Shown piece by piece: positions 32,614 to 44,592 of a DNA stretch of 64,000 nt. The DNA lies in NCBI RefSeq assembly GCF_020497125.1, contig NC_059080.1, forward strand, positions 66,868,573-66,932,572, given 5' to 3'. Every line of letters starts with the position of its first letter. The stretch's first letter is position 1. The stretch is from Mauremys mutica (taxonomy: Eukaryota > Chordata > Testudines > Geoemydidae). The translations under genes were made by a program, and so were the position numbers. Below the pieces are notes generated by a model. It was not told the origin of the DNA and searched no databases. It worked only from the letters and a program-made list of their open reading frames with translations.

Positions 32614-32881
32614 CAGGTGGCTCTAGGGATTTTGCTGCCCCAAGCACGGCAGGCAGGCTGCCTCCAGCGGTTTGCCTGCTGACGGTCCACTGGTCCTGCG
32701 GCTTCGGCGGACCTCCCGTTTGCCTGCGGGAGGTTCACCGAAGCCACGGGACCAGCGGACCCTCTGCAGGCAAGCCGCTGGAGGCAGCCTGCCTGCCGCC
32801 CTCGCGGTGCCGGCAGAGCGCCCCCCGCGGCTTGCCGCCCCAAGCACGCACTTGGTGTCCTGGGGCCTGGAGCCGCCCCTG
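32614..32881. mobile_element. hAT-like GC-rich MITE
   Basis: Left end CAGGTGGCTCTAGG, right end CCTGGAGCCGCCCCTG, the same family as 8,292 and 26,763. ACTGTGGG (32,604-32,611) and ACTGTGAG (32,882-32,889) form an 8-bp duplication with one mismatch, offset by two bases on the left. It contains a long GC-rich inverted repeat (GGTCCACTGGTCCTGCGGCT versus AAGCCACGGGACCAGCGGAC). Confidence 0.75.
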
Positions 32882-32889
32882 ACTGTGAG

Positions 32890-34940
32890 TGCAAAAGGAG
32901 AAATATTATTTATTTATTTATTGCATATAGGCACAGATTTCTTTCTTGGTTAGTGCTGGGTCTGGTACAGGGATAGCAGGGAGAATGTTTGTGCTTCCCC
33001 ATCTCTATCGAGGTGCCCACTAGGAAATCTCTGGGGCTACTCTAACTTGCACTTTCCACTGCCATACACTATGTGACTTGTGGCAGTGGGAAATTGCTGG
33101 TGCATTGGTTTGCTCATGCCCCACCCTGCCCCATCTGCCCTATGGCCCTGCCCTGGAATGCTCCTCTGCACTGAGACGTCTCTGAAGGCAGCAGAGAGCT
33201 GGTGGTGCCAGCTGTTCTAGGTAGGGATTCCCACTGTGCTAGAAAGAATGGATTATGAGGCAGTGTGACCCCTCTGTGGACCACATTGGGCCAGAACAGC
33301 AGAAACAAGACACACACCATTGTGATGTCTACAGTACAAAGATATGTGGCCTGCTCATCAGCTGGTGTGAACTAGCTTTGATTGAGCTATGCTGAGGATC
33401 TGGTGTGTTCTATTTTGCAGCATTGTAATGGTAAAGGTGACAATTATTTCCTTTAAGATCATGTGGTGGTTTTGGTTTTAAATAGTTAGTTTTAGACTTT
33501 AAATAATTTTATTATTGCTTGCTCTTTGGTAGTTCAAAATTCATTGGGTTCCTTGGATGGGGACTCAAAATGTAGAAATGGGTGTTAGAATTTTTGTTTG
33601 TTTCTATCTGACCTTAAAGTCTATATTTCCAATGACCACTTATGTACTTGGAATGTGCATTCTCCTTTGTAATCATAGGAGATATTTAGCTCAAACATGA
33701 TCACTGGGTCATTACATGAATCTAACTAAAAGAGAAATAGCTCTGAGTACAGTTAGAGCTGCCACAGCATAAGTCTGCTAACATTGTGCTTCAAACTGAC
33801 ATTTCTGATTTTTTAACTAATGCATTACTTTCATATCCTTTAGTCTTGTTGCCACTGAATGTGTTCAGGTAATGGATCAGTCTGGGGCTAAGACTCTTTG
33901 TAAACCAAGATGAGGAAAATAAAAATCAACCTCCAATAGAGAAAATTATGTGTTGAAAGAGAGAGAGATCATTGTGCCATTCAGAATTGGTAGTTTTACA
34001 CCCACTTTGCCTGGAGTAAATGATCTAATAAGTGGCAGAGCAATGGAGAAAGAGGAGTTCTAGTCTGCAATTAGGAATGATGAATAAAATGAGAATAGAA
34101 CTGCAAAGCTGTCACTTTCAAATATTAAACAGAAAAGCATTATTCTAAGCTGATTGGAATAATCATTTGCTCATCCTCTTATTCTGCTTAGATGTCAAAA
34201 AGAAAAGCTTTATAACACTTAACATTTAAATAACAATCGGACAAAGCAAAGTTAGGCCCTAATCCTGCTCCCATTGAAGTCAATGGGAATTTTTGCCTTT
34301 GAATTCAAGATATGCGGGGTGAGACCCTTAGTTTTTTAAACAAAATTGAATAAATAATATGAAGCAGATGAAAATGCACAGGGTCATATGCTACCATCGT
34401 TTACACTAGTATAAATATGGAGTAACATAGGTTTAGACTAGTGTAAATCACGGAAAATTTGGCCAAGTCTTAATTCCAGCTCTTTTCCTACTCATTGAAC
34501 TTGCTGGTTGTTACATATCTGCAAGCCAGATATTCAAACTCTAGTAAAAGAGCCCCTCAAGGCTCTCTAAAAAAAATCCAAGCTCAACCTTCCATTTGCT
34601 CATTAAGCACATGTTGGGCTCTTAGTTGCCTAGACTCAAAAGGAAAAAAATCCTCTCAAGTTTGTGACCCTGTGCAATGGGCTAAGAAAGAAAGAAAGAA
34701 AGAAAGAAAAAGAAAGCTGTGCCCACAATCCTTTCAGTGCCTCAAATGTGGGGTCAGCAGAGACAGAAAAATTTAGGGCAGAATGGGTGCAGAATATGAG
34801 GAAGCCATTACTGAGCAGGGAGAAACAAAATATACAAAGCTGGATTGGTCAGAAGGGTAGGGGGAAGAATTCCCATTAGGTAATGTCCATTGGTCAGCAT
34901 GAAGCAGTAATCAGAGAGAAGGATTTTGGTGGGAATATAC
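32890..34940. other. AT-rich intergenic DNA
   Basis: No gene is seen. 34,250-34,300 has a short repeat with CCATTGAAGTCAATGG. An (AAAG)n microsatellite lies near 34,684. Confidence 0.4.
34684..34715 (+). repeat. (AAAG)n microsatellite
   Basis: Six or more AAAG units followed by an imperfect unit. Confidence 0.93.
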
Positions 34941-34943
34941 TAA

Positions 34944-35231
34944 GGGTATGTCTTCACTACCAGCTGGATCGGTGGGCAGCAATCAATCCAGCGGGGATCG
35001 ATTTATCGCATCTAGTCTAGACACGATAAATCGATCCCCAAGTGCTCTCCCATTGACTCCCCAGCTTGGCGAGAGGCGCAGGCTGGAGTTGATGGAGGAA
35101 CGGCAGCAGTCGACTCACTGCGGTGAAGACACCATGGTAAGCTGATCTAAGTATGTCGACTTCAGCTATGTTATTCACGTAGCTGAAGTTGCGTAACTTA
35201 GATCGATCCCCCCTTTAGTGTAGACCTGGCC
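34944..35231. mobile_element. PIF/Harbinger-like MITE
   Basis: Inverted ends GGGTATGTCTTCACTA and (right) TAGTGTAGACCTGGCC, with TAA on both sides (34,941-34,943 and 35,232-35,234). Internal palindromes include GGGGATCGATTTATCG with CGATAAATCGATCCCC, and AAGTATGTCGACTTCAGCTA with TAGCTGAAGTT. Length 288 bp, non-coding. Confidence 0.87.
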
Positions 35232-35234
35232 TAA

Positions 35235-36367
35235 GACGATTCCTGGAACGCTGTTTGTTGGAACCAAAGTTAGTGCTGGAGGTGAGTAATAAAGCTTACA
35301 AGTGATAGAAAATCAGGTCTAGATCATCAGCTGGTGTAAATCTTCTGAGGTCCTTTGGAGTCAGTGGAGCTAGTCCAGTTTTCAGGAGCTGAGGATCTCG
35401 CCCTCAAAACATGTTAAATTATAACACAGAGCTTTGCTTATTGGATGCCTTTTTGCACTCTCTTGCAGCTCAAAACAAACTGTGCAATGTTTTATAAAAC
35501 TCATTAGCAGCAGGAAGGCCCAAGACACAGCCTGAATGATATGAAGGTTGCTGCACATATCATCACACAACACTAATTTGATGGAGGCTCACGTCTTAAA
35601 GGGTATCCAGCGGACTGCTACATAACACCATTCGCTTCATTCGTAGAGAGGCTATTCTGTAATTACAAATAACTACTGCATTGATCCATTTTCCTTTACT
35701 ACCTTGTTCTACAGTATATCATTGGTTCCACTGGATATAACCTAACTATGTAGCTCCAACTTCATAACACAAGTCAATTATATTAAAATATGTCTTTCTT
35801 CGCTCTGTGTTCTTTTTCTCCTCTCTCTTTTCCCTGCTAAGAAAGTTAAGTCTTTCATTGGTAAACTAAAACCTAGAAGCCATTTGCAATCCTGAAACTA
35901 CCGTGAATTATGATACAATCTGCCATGCCAATATGGAAATTCATAGTCGCCATCAGATTCATTAACATATTTCTGCACTAGCATCTTCCTCGACTAGATT
36001 AGCTTTGTAATGTTTTTAAAGGTCTTTTTTTCTTCCAGGAGTAAAGTCTAATCTTTCTACCTGCCCTTTAATCATTTCTGGTTCATATCAATCTGTTTCA
36101 AAGAACAATGCAGCTATAATACATAACTCTTGGGAATGCCGAGATTATATAAACTGCACCATAATACTTAGCATATTAATTTCGGTTTTTCAATTTAGCT
36201 ATCCACTGTCTGTTTTACTTGGCTTCAAACTAAACAAACCCCCAGTGCCAAACCCAGCAATTGGAACTGACCACCTACAGCACTAGAGTAAGGAAATGAA
36301 AAAATGATGTGTATTTTCTCTGAGGCTAAATCCTCAGTTTTCTAGCATGAGATCTTCATAGGTTATA
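35235..36367. other. AT-rich intergenic DNA
   Basis: No gene or repeat is recognised. Confidence 0.4.
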
Positions 36368-36375
36368 AACTACAC

Positions 36376-36710
36376 CAAGGGTTGGCAACCTCTGGCACAT
36401 GGCTCACCAGGGTAAGCACCCTGATGGGCCGGGCCAGTTTGTTTACCTGCCGTGTCAGCAGGTTCAGCCAATCACAGCTTCCACTGGCCGCGGTTCACCG
36501 CTCCAGGCCAATGGGGGCTGTGGGAAGCCGCGGCCAACACAACCCTCAATCCGCGCCGCTTCCCATAGCCCCCATTGGCCTGGGACGGCGAACTGCGGCC
36601 AGTGGGAGTCGCGATTGGCTGCACCTGCCGATGTGGCAGGTAAACAAACTGGCCCAGCCCACCAGGGTAAGCACCCTGGTGAGCCACGTGCCAGAGGTTG
36701 CCAACCCCTG
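36376..36710. mobile_element. hAT MITE, near-full palindrome, perfect 8-bp TSD
   Basis: The ends are long inverted repeats: CAAGGGTTGGCAACCTCTGG and (right) CCAGAGGTTGCCAACCCCTG. The duplication AACTACAC is exact at 36,368-36,375 and 36,711-36,718. The two halves are complementary over most of 335 bp (GGGCCAGTTTGTTTACCTGC with GCAGGTAAACAAACTGGCCC, the latter near 36,636), so the mirrored open frames on both strands are artefacts. Confidence 0.92.
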
Positions 36711-36718
36711 AACTACAC

Positions 36719-38469
36719 TGCTCTAATTTAAATAAAATGGAAATATAATGACCTATGATGCTGCGAACTTTGGTAAACTGTTTTCAATCACATCAACCGT
36801 AAGCAAGGTCACTTGCCCGATAGCAGGCTTTTGCAGGCATTTTGTTGAAAAGCAAAATTTTATCTATAATCCAGCAACTGTATTATAAGCCACAATGTGT
36901 GCAATGAATAAGATTGTTCACGTTGGAGGAATGAAGTTTTCAGGTCATCAGTCCCCAATTTTCATACTTTCCGTAGATACCATCATCTCAACAGTGTCAC
37001 ATCACTTGAGGCTTTATTGAGCAAAACCCTGGTGTGCCGTTGCTTGGGAGTCTCCAGAGGCTTCAGTGACTCAGCATCTGTGAAGCATATGCAAGATACA
37101 GGAGCCATGAGTTTCAACAGCACTCAGACTTTGAATTTTGTCAACATTCCTCTAACTACTGTAGCATGAAGCAAGAATGTATCTCCCTCCACATGCCCAG
37201 ATACAGACGGCGACCTACACTGATAATATTATTTTAACTCAAGTGAGTGTGTTCAATGAAAACACACACATCAATACATGAGGGAGGAGAGGTTCTCGGA
37301 GGCAGACTAGCAACATTCCTGACACCCATTTCTTATCAAGGAGAAAACATATTTTTTTCTGATGTCTGACAGTTCTTCAGTTATTTCTAATGCCTGCACA
37401 ACCACTGGCTGCAGCTCCAGTTGAATGAAATAGAGATTACAGAAATTTAACAAAGTGTGATATAGATTTTTGGAACCCCCTCCCCCCCCGTGGGTTTCTA
37501 TAGGAGGGATACAATAATTAGACTAAAAATGGATGGTAGGATATAGCAATGTAATTAAAAGATGTATTATATGCATTTAGGACCAGATCAACCTCCTTCA
37601 ATGAGAATAAAACCATGTCTTTATGTAGGAAGACAGAGAATTTCTAAATTTTGAAGATTTACCTCAAATTCAACATTGAGTTTAATATAGTTTCAAGCAC
37701 TGAATCACACACACACACACTTGAAAAGAGTATGAATGTGGGAGCTGCATGACGACACTTGTATTTATATTTTGCAGCTATGTTTCATGCAACTTTCTAA
37801 ATTCCTCTATATGAAATCACACAGAACAGTTTAAATTACATGTTGGTTGAGAAGGGAGAAAGTAGCATGTGAAATGAAAAACAATGTATGTTTACAGTAC
37901 ACTGTGGTAGGGATAGGCAAATCAAAAAAGAAAATGGAATTTCTTCTGAACTTTAGCCAAAAATATTTGAATTAAACCCAAACTTGAAATGTTTGACTAA
38001 GTAATTCCCTCTCCAATCAACAGTTCATTTGCTTCCATTACCTTTGCTGAAATCTTGCACAATTCATTGGTGAGGCCTTACCATTTTCAGCAGTCTCTTC
38101 TAAACCTTCTGTTATCTTCATATCTCATGGTCTCTGGAGCTCTTCAGGGGTCAGGGAGCAGTTGGAAGTTTGGAGCTATAACAATTTAGGATTACTCAGC
38201 AAATCCTGACACATTTATGGAAATATCACCAAAGAAAAAGGGAGCTTTGTAGAATTAGGGAGAGTGTGACAAGTACATGTGCTGCATTCTGTAAAGGGTT
38301 AACAAGTGCTCGTGGGTCACATGGCTGCTCAGGACAGAATATAAAATAAAGGGAAAGTGTGGTCTTTCTCTTGTGGCTGGCTGAAGTGAGGAAAGATTCT
38401 GTGGGATTATTTCCCAATAGTTTTCAGTTGATTTGTTTTTTGTTTTTCAGACTGTTTGGAGAATGTTTT
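36719..38469. other. AT-rich intergenic DNA
   Basis: No gene is seen. A short (CA)n run lies near 37,708-37,721. Confidence 0.4.
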
Positions 38470-38758
38470 AACATTTTTCCTATTTCTACAGGCATACACC
38501 AGGGATGCCTTCTAGTACCTCCTTCATTTAATTTATATATCAATGTTATGGTGGATGTTTTAAAGGAAGAAAATTTCTCTAAGCCACAAATTAAGCCTAA
38601 ATCCATCCCAGTGTTGTTATATGCCAATGACTTGGTTGTTTTATTGTCAACTCCCAGAGGCCTCTGACAGTTATTATCTCATTTTTCCTCTTATTGTAAT
38701 TCTCAAGACCTAGTTCTCAATTATAAGACTAAGGTCATGATTTTCGGGAAGAACACTC
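38470..38758 (+). pseudogene. Non-LTR retrotransposon RT fragment
   Basis: The open frame to 38,667 carries RT palm motifs: GIHQGCLLVPPSFNLYINVM, then VLLYANDLVVLLS, where the usual YADD is YAND. After a stop, the next codons read in the same style (KTKVMIFGK) up to the LTR at 38,759. It is a fragment of an endonuclease-type LINE whose clade I cannot fix. The altered catalytic Asp and the stop show it is dead. Confidence 0.75.
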
Positions 38759-39815
38759 TGTGACGTTGCACTCCATATATTTATGGAAATACATTATATT
38801 TACACTCATACATATAACTGGAATATGCTTTATGCAAAAGATATCTTGTAAGGTATCATTACAAAGCTTATAATCTATTGAGTGTGTTCATCCGATTTGT
38901 ATCATTCTTGCATCTGAAGCTAGAAATATGAAGTATTACTCTGAAGTCCTATTGTAACTATGTAAAGTGTGGGCAATTAATGGTGTCTTGGAATCTTGAT
39001 GGCTCCCATTAACTAGGACAATTGGTTGTAAATGGCTCTGTTTACTTGCAGCCTTCCTGTGTTCCTGTAAGTCAGGCCAGGAAGAATGGAGGCTTGGAGT
39101 CTCACAGAACATGTGAACATGTCACGTGATACTGGAATCTATCTTAAACTGGTGCTTTTCCTTTTAGTAGGCGGGGTAGGGCCCCAGAGAGTGAAAAGAT
39201 TCCCACCTTGTGCCAAAAATATAAAAGGGGCTGGAACAGAACAAAGGTGGCAGTCAGTCATGAGAAATACCCAACTTACCACCTGAGCTGGAACTAACAA
39301 GAACTGTACCAGGGAAAAGGATTGTGTCCAGAGTAGGAAGAAGTCTAGTCTGTGAAAGAAGCTTATTGGAACATCTCTGAGGGTGAGATTTACCTGTATT
39401 GAGTTTCTTAATGTATTAGGCTTAGACTTGCGTGTTTTATTTTGCTTGGTAACTTACTTTGTTCTGTCTTTTATTATTTGAAACCATTTAAATCCTATTT
39501 TTTATACTTAATAAAATCACTTTTGTTTATTAATTAACCCAGAGTAAGTAATTAATACCTGGAGGAGCAAACAGCTGTGCATATCTCTATCGGTGTTATA
39601 GAGAGTGGACAATTTATGAGTTTACCTTGTATAAGCTTTATACAGAGTAAAACAGATTTATTTATGGTTTGGATCCCATTGGGAGCTGGGTGTCTGTGTG
39701 CTGGAGATAAGTGATTTGCTGGGCAGTTTTTGGTTAAAGTCTGCAGCTTTGGGGGTGTGGGTCTGTGTTGCAGCAGACTAGCGTGTCTGGCTCAGAAAAG
39801 ACAGGGTTCTGGAGG
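38759..39815 (+). mobile_element. LTR of a retroelement, inserted in the LINE
   Basis: Begins TGTGACGTTGCACTCC. A TATA-like segment (AATATAAAAGGGGC) lies near 39,218 and a polyadenylation signal AATAAAATCAC near 39,510, the expected U3-R-U5 order. The downstream part matches, inverted, the LTR at 20,018-28,120 (GTGTTATAGAGAGTGGACAA, GCGTGTCTGGCTCAG). The right end is degraded, so no CA terminus or duplication was fixed. No coding region is attached. Confidence 0.78.
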
Positions 39816-39829
39816 CAGGGTTCTGGAGT

Positions 39830-40315
39830 CTGCTTTGAAGATGGCCCATGTTTTTGAACTATATTTGAATGAGTTTTCTAATCTTCATTTATATAAGGGT
39901 TATATCCCAAACCATGGAAACTTCTGTCCTTACAGGTAGATATGGAAAAGTCCTTTACATCTGTTTTTTTGCTCGTATAAATCTCAAGCATTTGAAGAGC
40001 TACCTCATTATCCTTTGGACTGTAGAATTTTCCAGTTTCTGAGACTGCGCTGGATTTTACCTCTTTTGTATAAAAAAGAATCTTTATCACCATTTCAATT
40101 TTTGTTTAGTATTTTCTTAATCCCTAGTAGTAATTAAATCTGTGGCAATTTTTGCCCTTTTAATGCTGTGCTGAAGAAGAGTTTTTACTAAGTTCTAAGT
40201 GACATTTTAATGTATTATATGTATTATAGAGACAGCGTCATTTGTATATGTTTTTCTTTTGGTGTTCGCCCAAGACATATGTCACATGTGATTTAATAAT
40301 AAAATTGGATTGGAC
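39830..40315 (+). mobile_element. Probable 3' part of the interrupted LINE
   Basis: The sequence after the LTR is T-rich, ends in AATAATAAAATTGGATTGG near 40,315, and could be the 3' end of the LINE started at 38,470. Continuity of the LINE across the LTR is inference; no conserved protein motif is visible here. Confidence 0.45.
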
Positions 40316-42202
40316 TGTTTGAGAGCCAATACACAAACCCTTAGAAAAAGTCCTTGAAGGGAGTGAGGTTTGGAGGCTTTTTTCTATTCCTTGGCTGGTG
40401 AAACCACTCCACCAGCTTAGAGAGGGGATGGGAAGGCTGGAAGAGTAAAGAGAATAGTGTCAAATGGGAAAAATATAAGCAAAGAGATAAAAGAAGTTGC
40501 TGGACAGGCCCTGGGAGATTTACCAAGAGTTGATCATACAGGAAAGGATGGAATCCAGGTATAGGCATCTTTTTGGAGATACTGATGTAAGGCAGTGGGA
40601 TGGAAGAAGGAGAAGGATGGATATTTGGGAGGCTTAGAAAGTTCTGATAAATTTGGCTATGGTTCAGCTAAACTTACAGATGTTTAGGACCTTATCTGAA
40701 ATGAACTAAGAAAGCTTTTGAGGACAGCCAAAATTATTAATTAGCCTACCGAGGAAAGGCTCTTTTGTGCCATTCTCATCATGATGGGGAAAATTCAAGT
40801 CCTGGAAGTTGGCTTTCCAAAATCCAGATTCATTCACAATTATAGTAAATCTCAGTGCACTTCACTAAATGCCTCTACCGCCTTACTTAATGTGGAAATT
40901 ATGTCCCTGACCCAATGCAGCACTTAAGCACATGCATAGATTTAAGCATGTGAGTGGTCCCACTGACTTCAAAGATATGCTTAAATTTACACACATGTTC
41001 ATGTACTTTGCTGTACTATGGCCTATAGGAGCCACACATCGCCACCCAATTCACCTGTCCAACAAAGCAATGAAGCCAACAAAAGTTAATGCTATTGTTA
41101 AATCACTGGAAATTGGGCATATTCATGTCTCTGAAATGGTCTGGTAAAAGCATTGGCCTTAAATTAGTTCTTACATTTTAAAAAATTAGTTCATTTTTAT
41201 GAATAAGAGAGCTGAGTATTGTCCCTAAAATGGGAATATCAAATTAAAAACACTGTATAAAAGGAATTAATCAAATTAACAGGTCATACTAAATAATATT
41301 TTAGATGGAAAAAACACATCAAAAACTAAATAAAGATTGTTCAAGGATTCAGTGCAAACCTTCATTTTACTACTGACAAAACATTATTATTCATGTATTT
41401 TATTATTCCTGAATCATATCCTCCTAATTTAAATTAGTGCCTGCTAAATTTCTTGAATGACATTTTAGCAACAATAAAGAAAACAATTCACATTTCCTGT
41501 AAATACTTTGCTCCACATTAAAAATAATTATCAATTCATTTACTTAAGTACCAGGCTTGTGTTACAATAGCTAATGAAGCTTGTGCTAGACAGCAAATTA
41601 GATTTAATAAGCTGGGCATGGTCAGGACTCAGAGACCTCTACTAAAAACTCAGTTACTACAGGAAATACTGTTGGCAAATCATTAGGTGAAATTATTCCT
41701 GTGGATGAATGCCATATCTGAACCAATTTCTGAGCTCGGTGGCAGGAGGCATTTGCTGCTATCATGATATAAAACCAACTTAATTTTGCCTAAGAAGAGT
41801 GCCCTAATCCAGTTCCAACTGAGGACAAAGAGAATGATAAGAGAAAATTTTTAAAAGTGCTTAAGTGACCTCGGAGCTTAGATCCCATTTTAAAAAGTGA
41901 CTTAGATGCCTAAGACTAATGGAAAGTCAATTAAACTTAAGAAAAATTGCCCTTGAAGCCTAACCCAAAGTCTGAAGAAGACAATGGAAAGATGCCCATT
42001 GACTTCAATGAGCTTGAATCCACCTATTTTGCCTAGACTGGAAAAATATTTGTGATTGTTTCTGAACTCTCTCTGATTTATCATCTGACTAACAGGAACA
42101 AAAGTGAAGACTAAGTTATTCCCTTCCCACCATGCAGAAAGCATACTGCATCTTCTTTATATTATGCACTGGATCTTTGCAAAGAGTAGCAAACCACATC
42201 TT
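40316..42202. other. AT-rich intergenic DNA with hairpin repeats
   Basis: Around 40,910-40,990 (GCATGTGAGTGGTCCCACTG) and 41,945-42,015 (GCCCATTGACTTCAATGAG) are short palindromic repeats of a type found across this window. No gene is seen. Confidence 0.45.
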
Positions 42203-42412
42203 TTAGACAGTAGTAATAATAAAATAATAATAGTAAGAGATATACCTATCTCCTAGAACTGGAAAGGACCTTGAATCCAGCCTCCTGCCTTCACTAGCAG
42301 GACCAAGTGCTGATTTTTGTCCCAGATCCCTAAGTGGCCCCTTCAAGGATTGAGCTCACAACTGTGGGTTAAGCAGGCCAATGCTCAAACCACAGAGTTA
42401 TCCCTCCCCCAC
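42203..42412 (-). mobile_element. tRNA-derived SINE with CR1-like tail (tortoise Pol III/Cry I type)
   Basis: On the minus strand the 5' half is tRNA-like: an A-box-like TAACTCTGTGGTTTGAGCA (about 42,400-42,382) and a B-box-like GTTGTGAGCTCAATCC (about 42,362-42,347), preceded by GGGGGAGGGA. The 3' half (GGTCCTGCTAGTGAAGGCAG ... GGTCCTTTCCAGTTCTAGGA) resembles a CR1 3' end, and a TTATTATTATT-like run follows (42,203-42,240). This layout is that of the turtle Pol III SINE family, and it is diagnostic for cryptodires if confirmed. Confidence 0.85.
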
Positions 42413-44346
42413 AGTAGTCCCTGTCTAGGAGCATTAGAAAATTCTTGGGGGCTATGTTACAGTCAGATTGTAACATGACACTTTCCCCCAAAGTGTTAGA
42501 AGAGTGGCTGCACCTCATAAAGCTTCCATTGTATTTACTAGCAAGGAGAAAGCATTTATATATTTATTTCAATGTATTACTGCACTGGGCTATGTAGGCA
42601 ATTATGCACTTTTAAAAACACAATCACGTACAAATAGGTATGTAATAATATAATATGCAGGGAGACTGGAAAACAGATCAACAATGGATTTGCCAAACAT
42701 CCAGGAGCCTCACATGAATTTTATGTAGTAGTAGTGCATGCAATTAACCATAATATGGAAGGTTTTGTCAGCCAGCTCCTTTTGCTTAAGTGGTAAGCAT
42801 GGCACTCACCTCTAAAATGAATTAATGACTCCCATTCATGGTAAATTCATTTTAAAGGAGAGTGGAAATTCACATTTGTTTTAATGGAGGATTTTTTTTA
42901 ATAGGGTACAGCAAGGGTGTTACGAATCCCTATACGGAGTTGCCATAAAGATTTGGAATTCTTACAAAGAGATCCTATTCTAGATTCTTATACCACACTC
43001 ATATCTGTAGTACCTGAGCTCCTTCCAGCAGTTCATCATTTTACATAATTAATATATGTAATGTATGGTTCATTTTGTGGAGTATTGAGGACTATTGTGG
43101 CATTGCAAGCTATCACTTTAAGACTGCATGTGCAGAGGACGGGGTCTGAGTACTGCTTGCGGAGGGCTTTGTAGTAATGTGTGGAGCAGACACAGTCATC
43201 AGTCTAAAAACAAGGTGAGGTGAGTTGTGCCTCTCTGTTTTAGGGAGCAGCCTGTTTTGTTTCCCTCTCTTTTTGTGTTATTGTGTGTTCTGAATTCTAA
43301 GAAATAATGTAGTATTACATTGCAACCTTCCAGGAAGAATATTTATGTTTTTATCTACTTCTCTGTTTGTATGCTGTGAAAAACAGCACATAGTCTCTCT
43401 CATCCTGTCCCCAGGGAGAGAACTGTGTGCACATTATAGTGTTTTGTTCTGGCAGGTTTTTGTTTCTTGGTGGGATTGTCTTGTTTATTTTTGTTATTTA
43501 GTGTGCCTGCTATTCTGAGTTTTTGTTAGAGAAGGCAGGTCAAAGAAGTGTGCCTTGCACTAGGCTCAACTAGAGCCAAGTGACAGCCTGAACTATAGCG
43601 GAGGTAGGGGGAGAGTATCAAGCACCTGAACTACAACTTCCAGGGGTACTGTACCACCCTAGGAAAATGCAATATATAATGTTGAACTGACTTGAAATGA
43701 CACATTTGGGACTATCAAAATGCTTCATTTCAATCAAAAATGCGAAAACAAAATGTTTCACCATTTTCAAATTTAATTTTTTTGGAACTTTTCATTGTAT
43801 GACAAATTTTGATATTTCAACCTTTTGTCAGACCAAAAACAAAATGTTGAAACATAAGAATTTGCCATAGCTTGGAAATTCCAATATTTCCTTCACTCTA
43901 ATATTATGTAGTTGGGCACTCATGAATCTTTTATATATGCTAATATTCTAAATGCAAATTGTCTAGTCTAGGCTAGCCATAGACAAATTGTCTAACCATA
44001 GAGCAGACTGTTCAGAGGACATGCAGCAACCAAGGAAGAACAAGAAACTCTCTTCCTATCCAGAACCCACGAGGATATTTCATAGTTTAATTCTGTTCAC
44101 CCTATACATCTTTTCCAGTAATTCAGCCATAGTAATTAGAGTTAGAATTGCCAGGGAATCACAAAGAACTAGAACAGATGTATAAAAGTAACCCAAGGGT
44201 GGGCTAGAAGGTTAGTACTACAGAAATGCATAAAATATTCAGTTTTACTTGCCAGATGGAAAGGCAATCATCATAGTGAAGAATGCCTAGCCAAATATAT
44301 TTTTCTTCTCTCATATGTGATATTTCAGTAGTGACTAATTGAAATC
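42413..44346. other. AT-rich DNA with possible LTR-like segment
   Basis: 43,080-43,660 has the flavour of a retroelement LTR (GTGTTTTGTTCTGGCAGG, GCAGACACAG) but no ends were fixed. 43,690-43,870 is a diverged A/T-rich repeat with AAAATGTTTCACC. No gene is seen. Confidence 0.35.
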
Positions 44347-44592
44347 AGGGCCCAAATGTGCTAGCTGCTGCACAAACACATAGTAAGAGACAGTCACTGC
44401 CCTGAAGAGCTTGAAGTCTAACTAGACCAGACAGACGAAGAGTGAGAGAAAGGAAGCATTATTATCCTCAATTTACAGATGTGAAGATAAGGCACAGAGG
44501 CTAAGATCCAGGCCATAGTGATTAACTGAGTTGCCCAGAGCCACACAGGAAGTCTGTGACACAGCTGGAAATTGAACCCTCTGTTGAACCAA
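44347..44592 (-). mobile_element. MIR-like SINE
   Basis: Read on the minus strand it carries the MIR order: GGGTTCAATTTCCAGCTGTG, a TGTGTGGCTCTGGGCAACTC core, then CTGTGCCTTATCTTC and GAGGATAATAATGC. The distal part to 44,347 (GCACAAACACATAGTAAGAG on plus) is its usual sauropsid extension. Confidence 0.7.

Noticed and set aside
36382..36731. Mirrored frames of about 110 residues on both strands
   Set aside because: They come from the palindromic hAT MITE.
42340..42412. Possible functional tRNA gene
   Set aside because: A- and B-box-like segments are present, but the body continues into a CR1-like tail and a full cloverleaf is not formed; it is a SINE.
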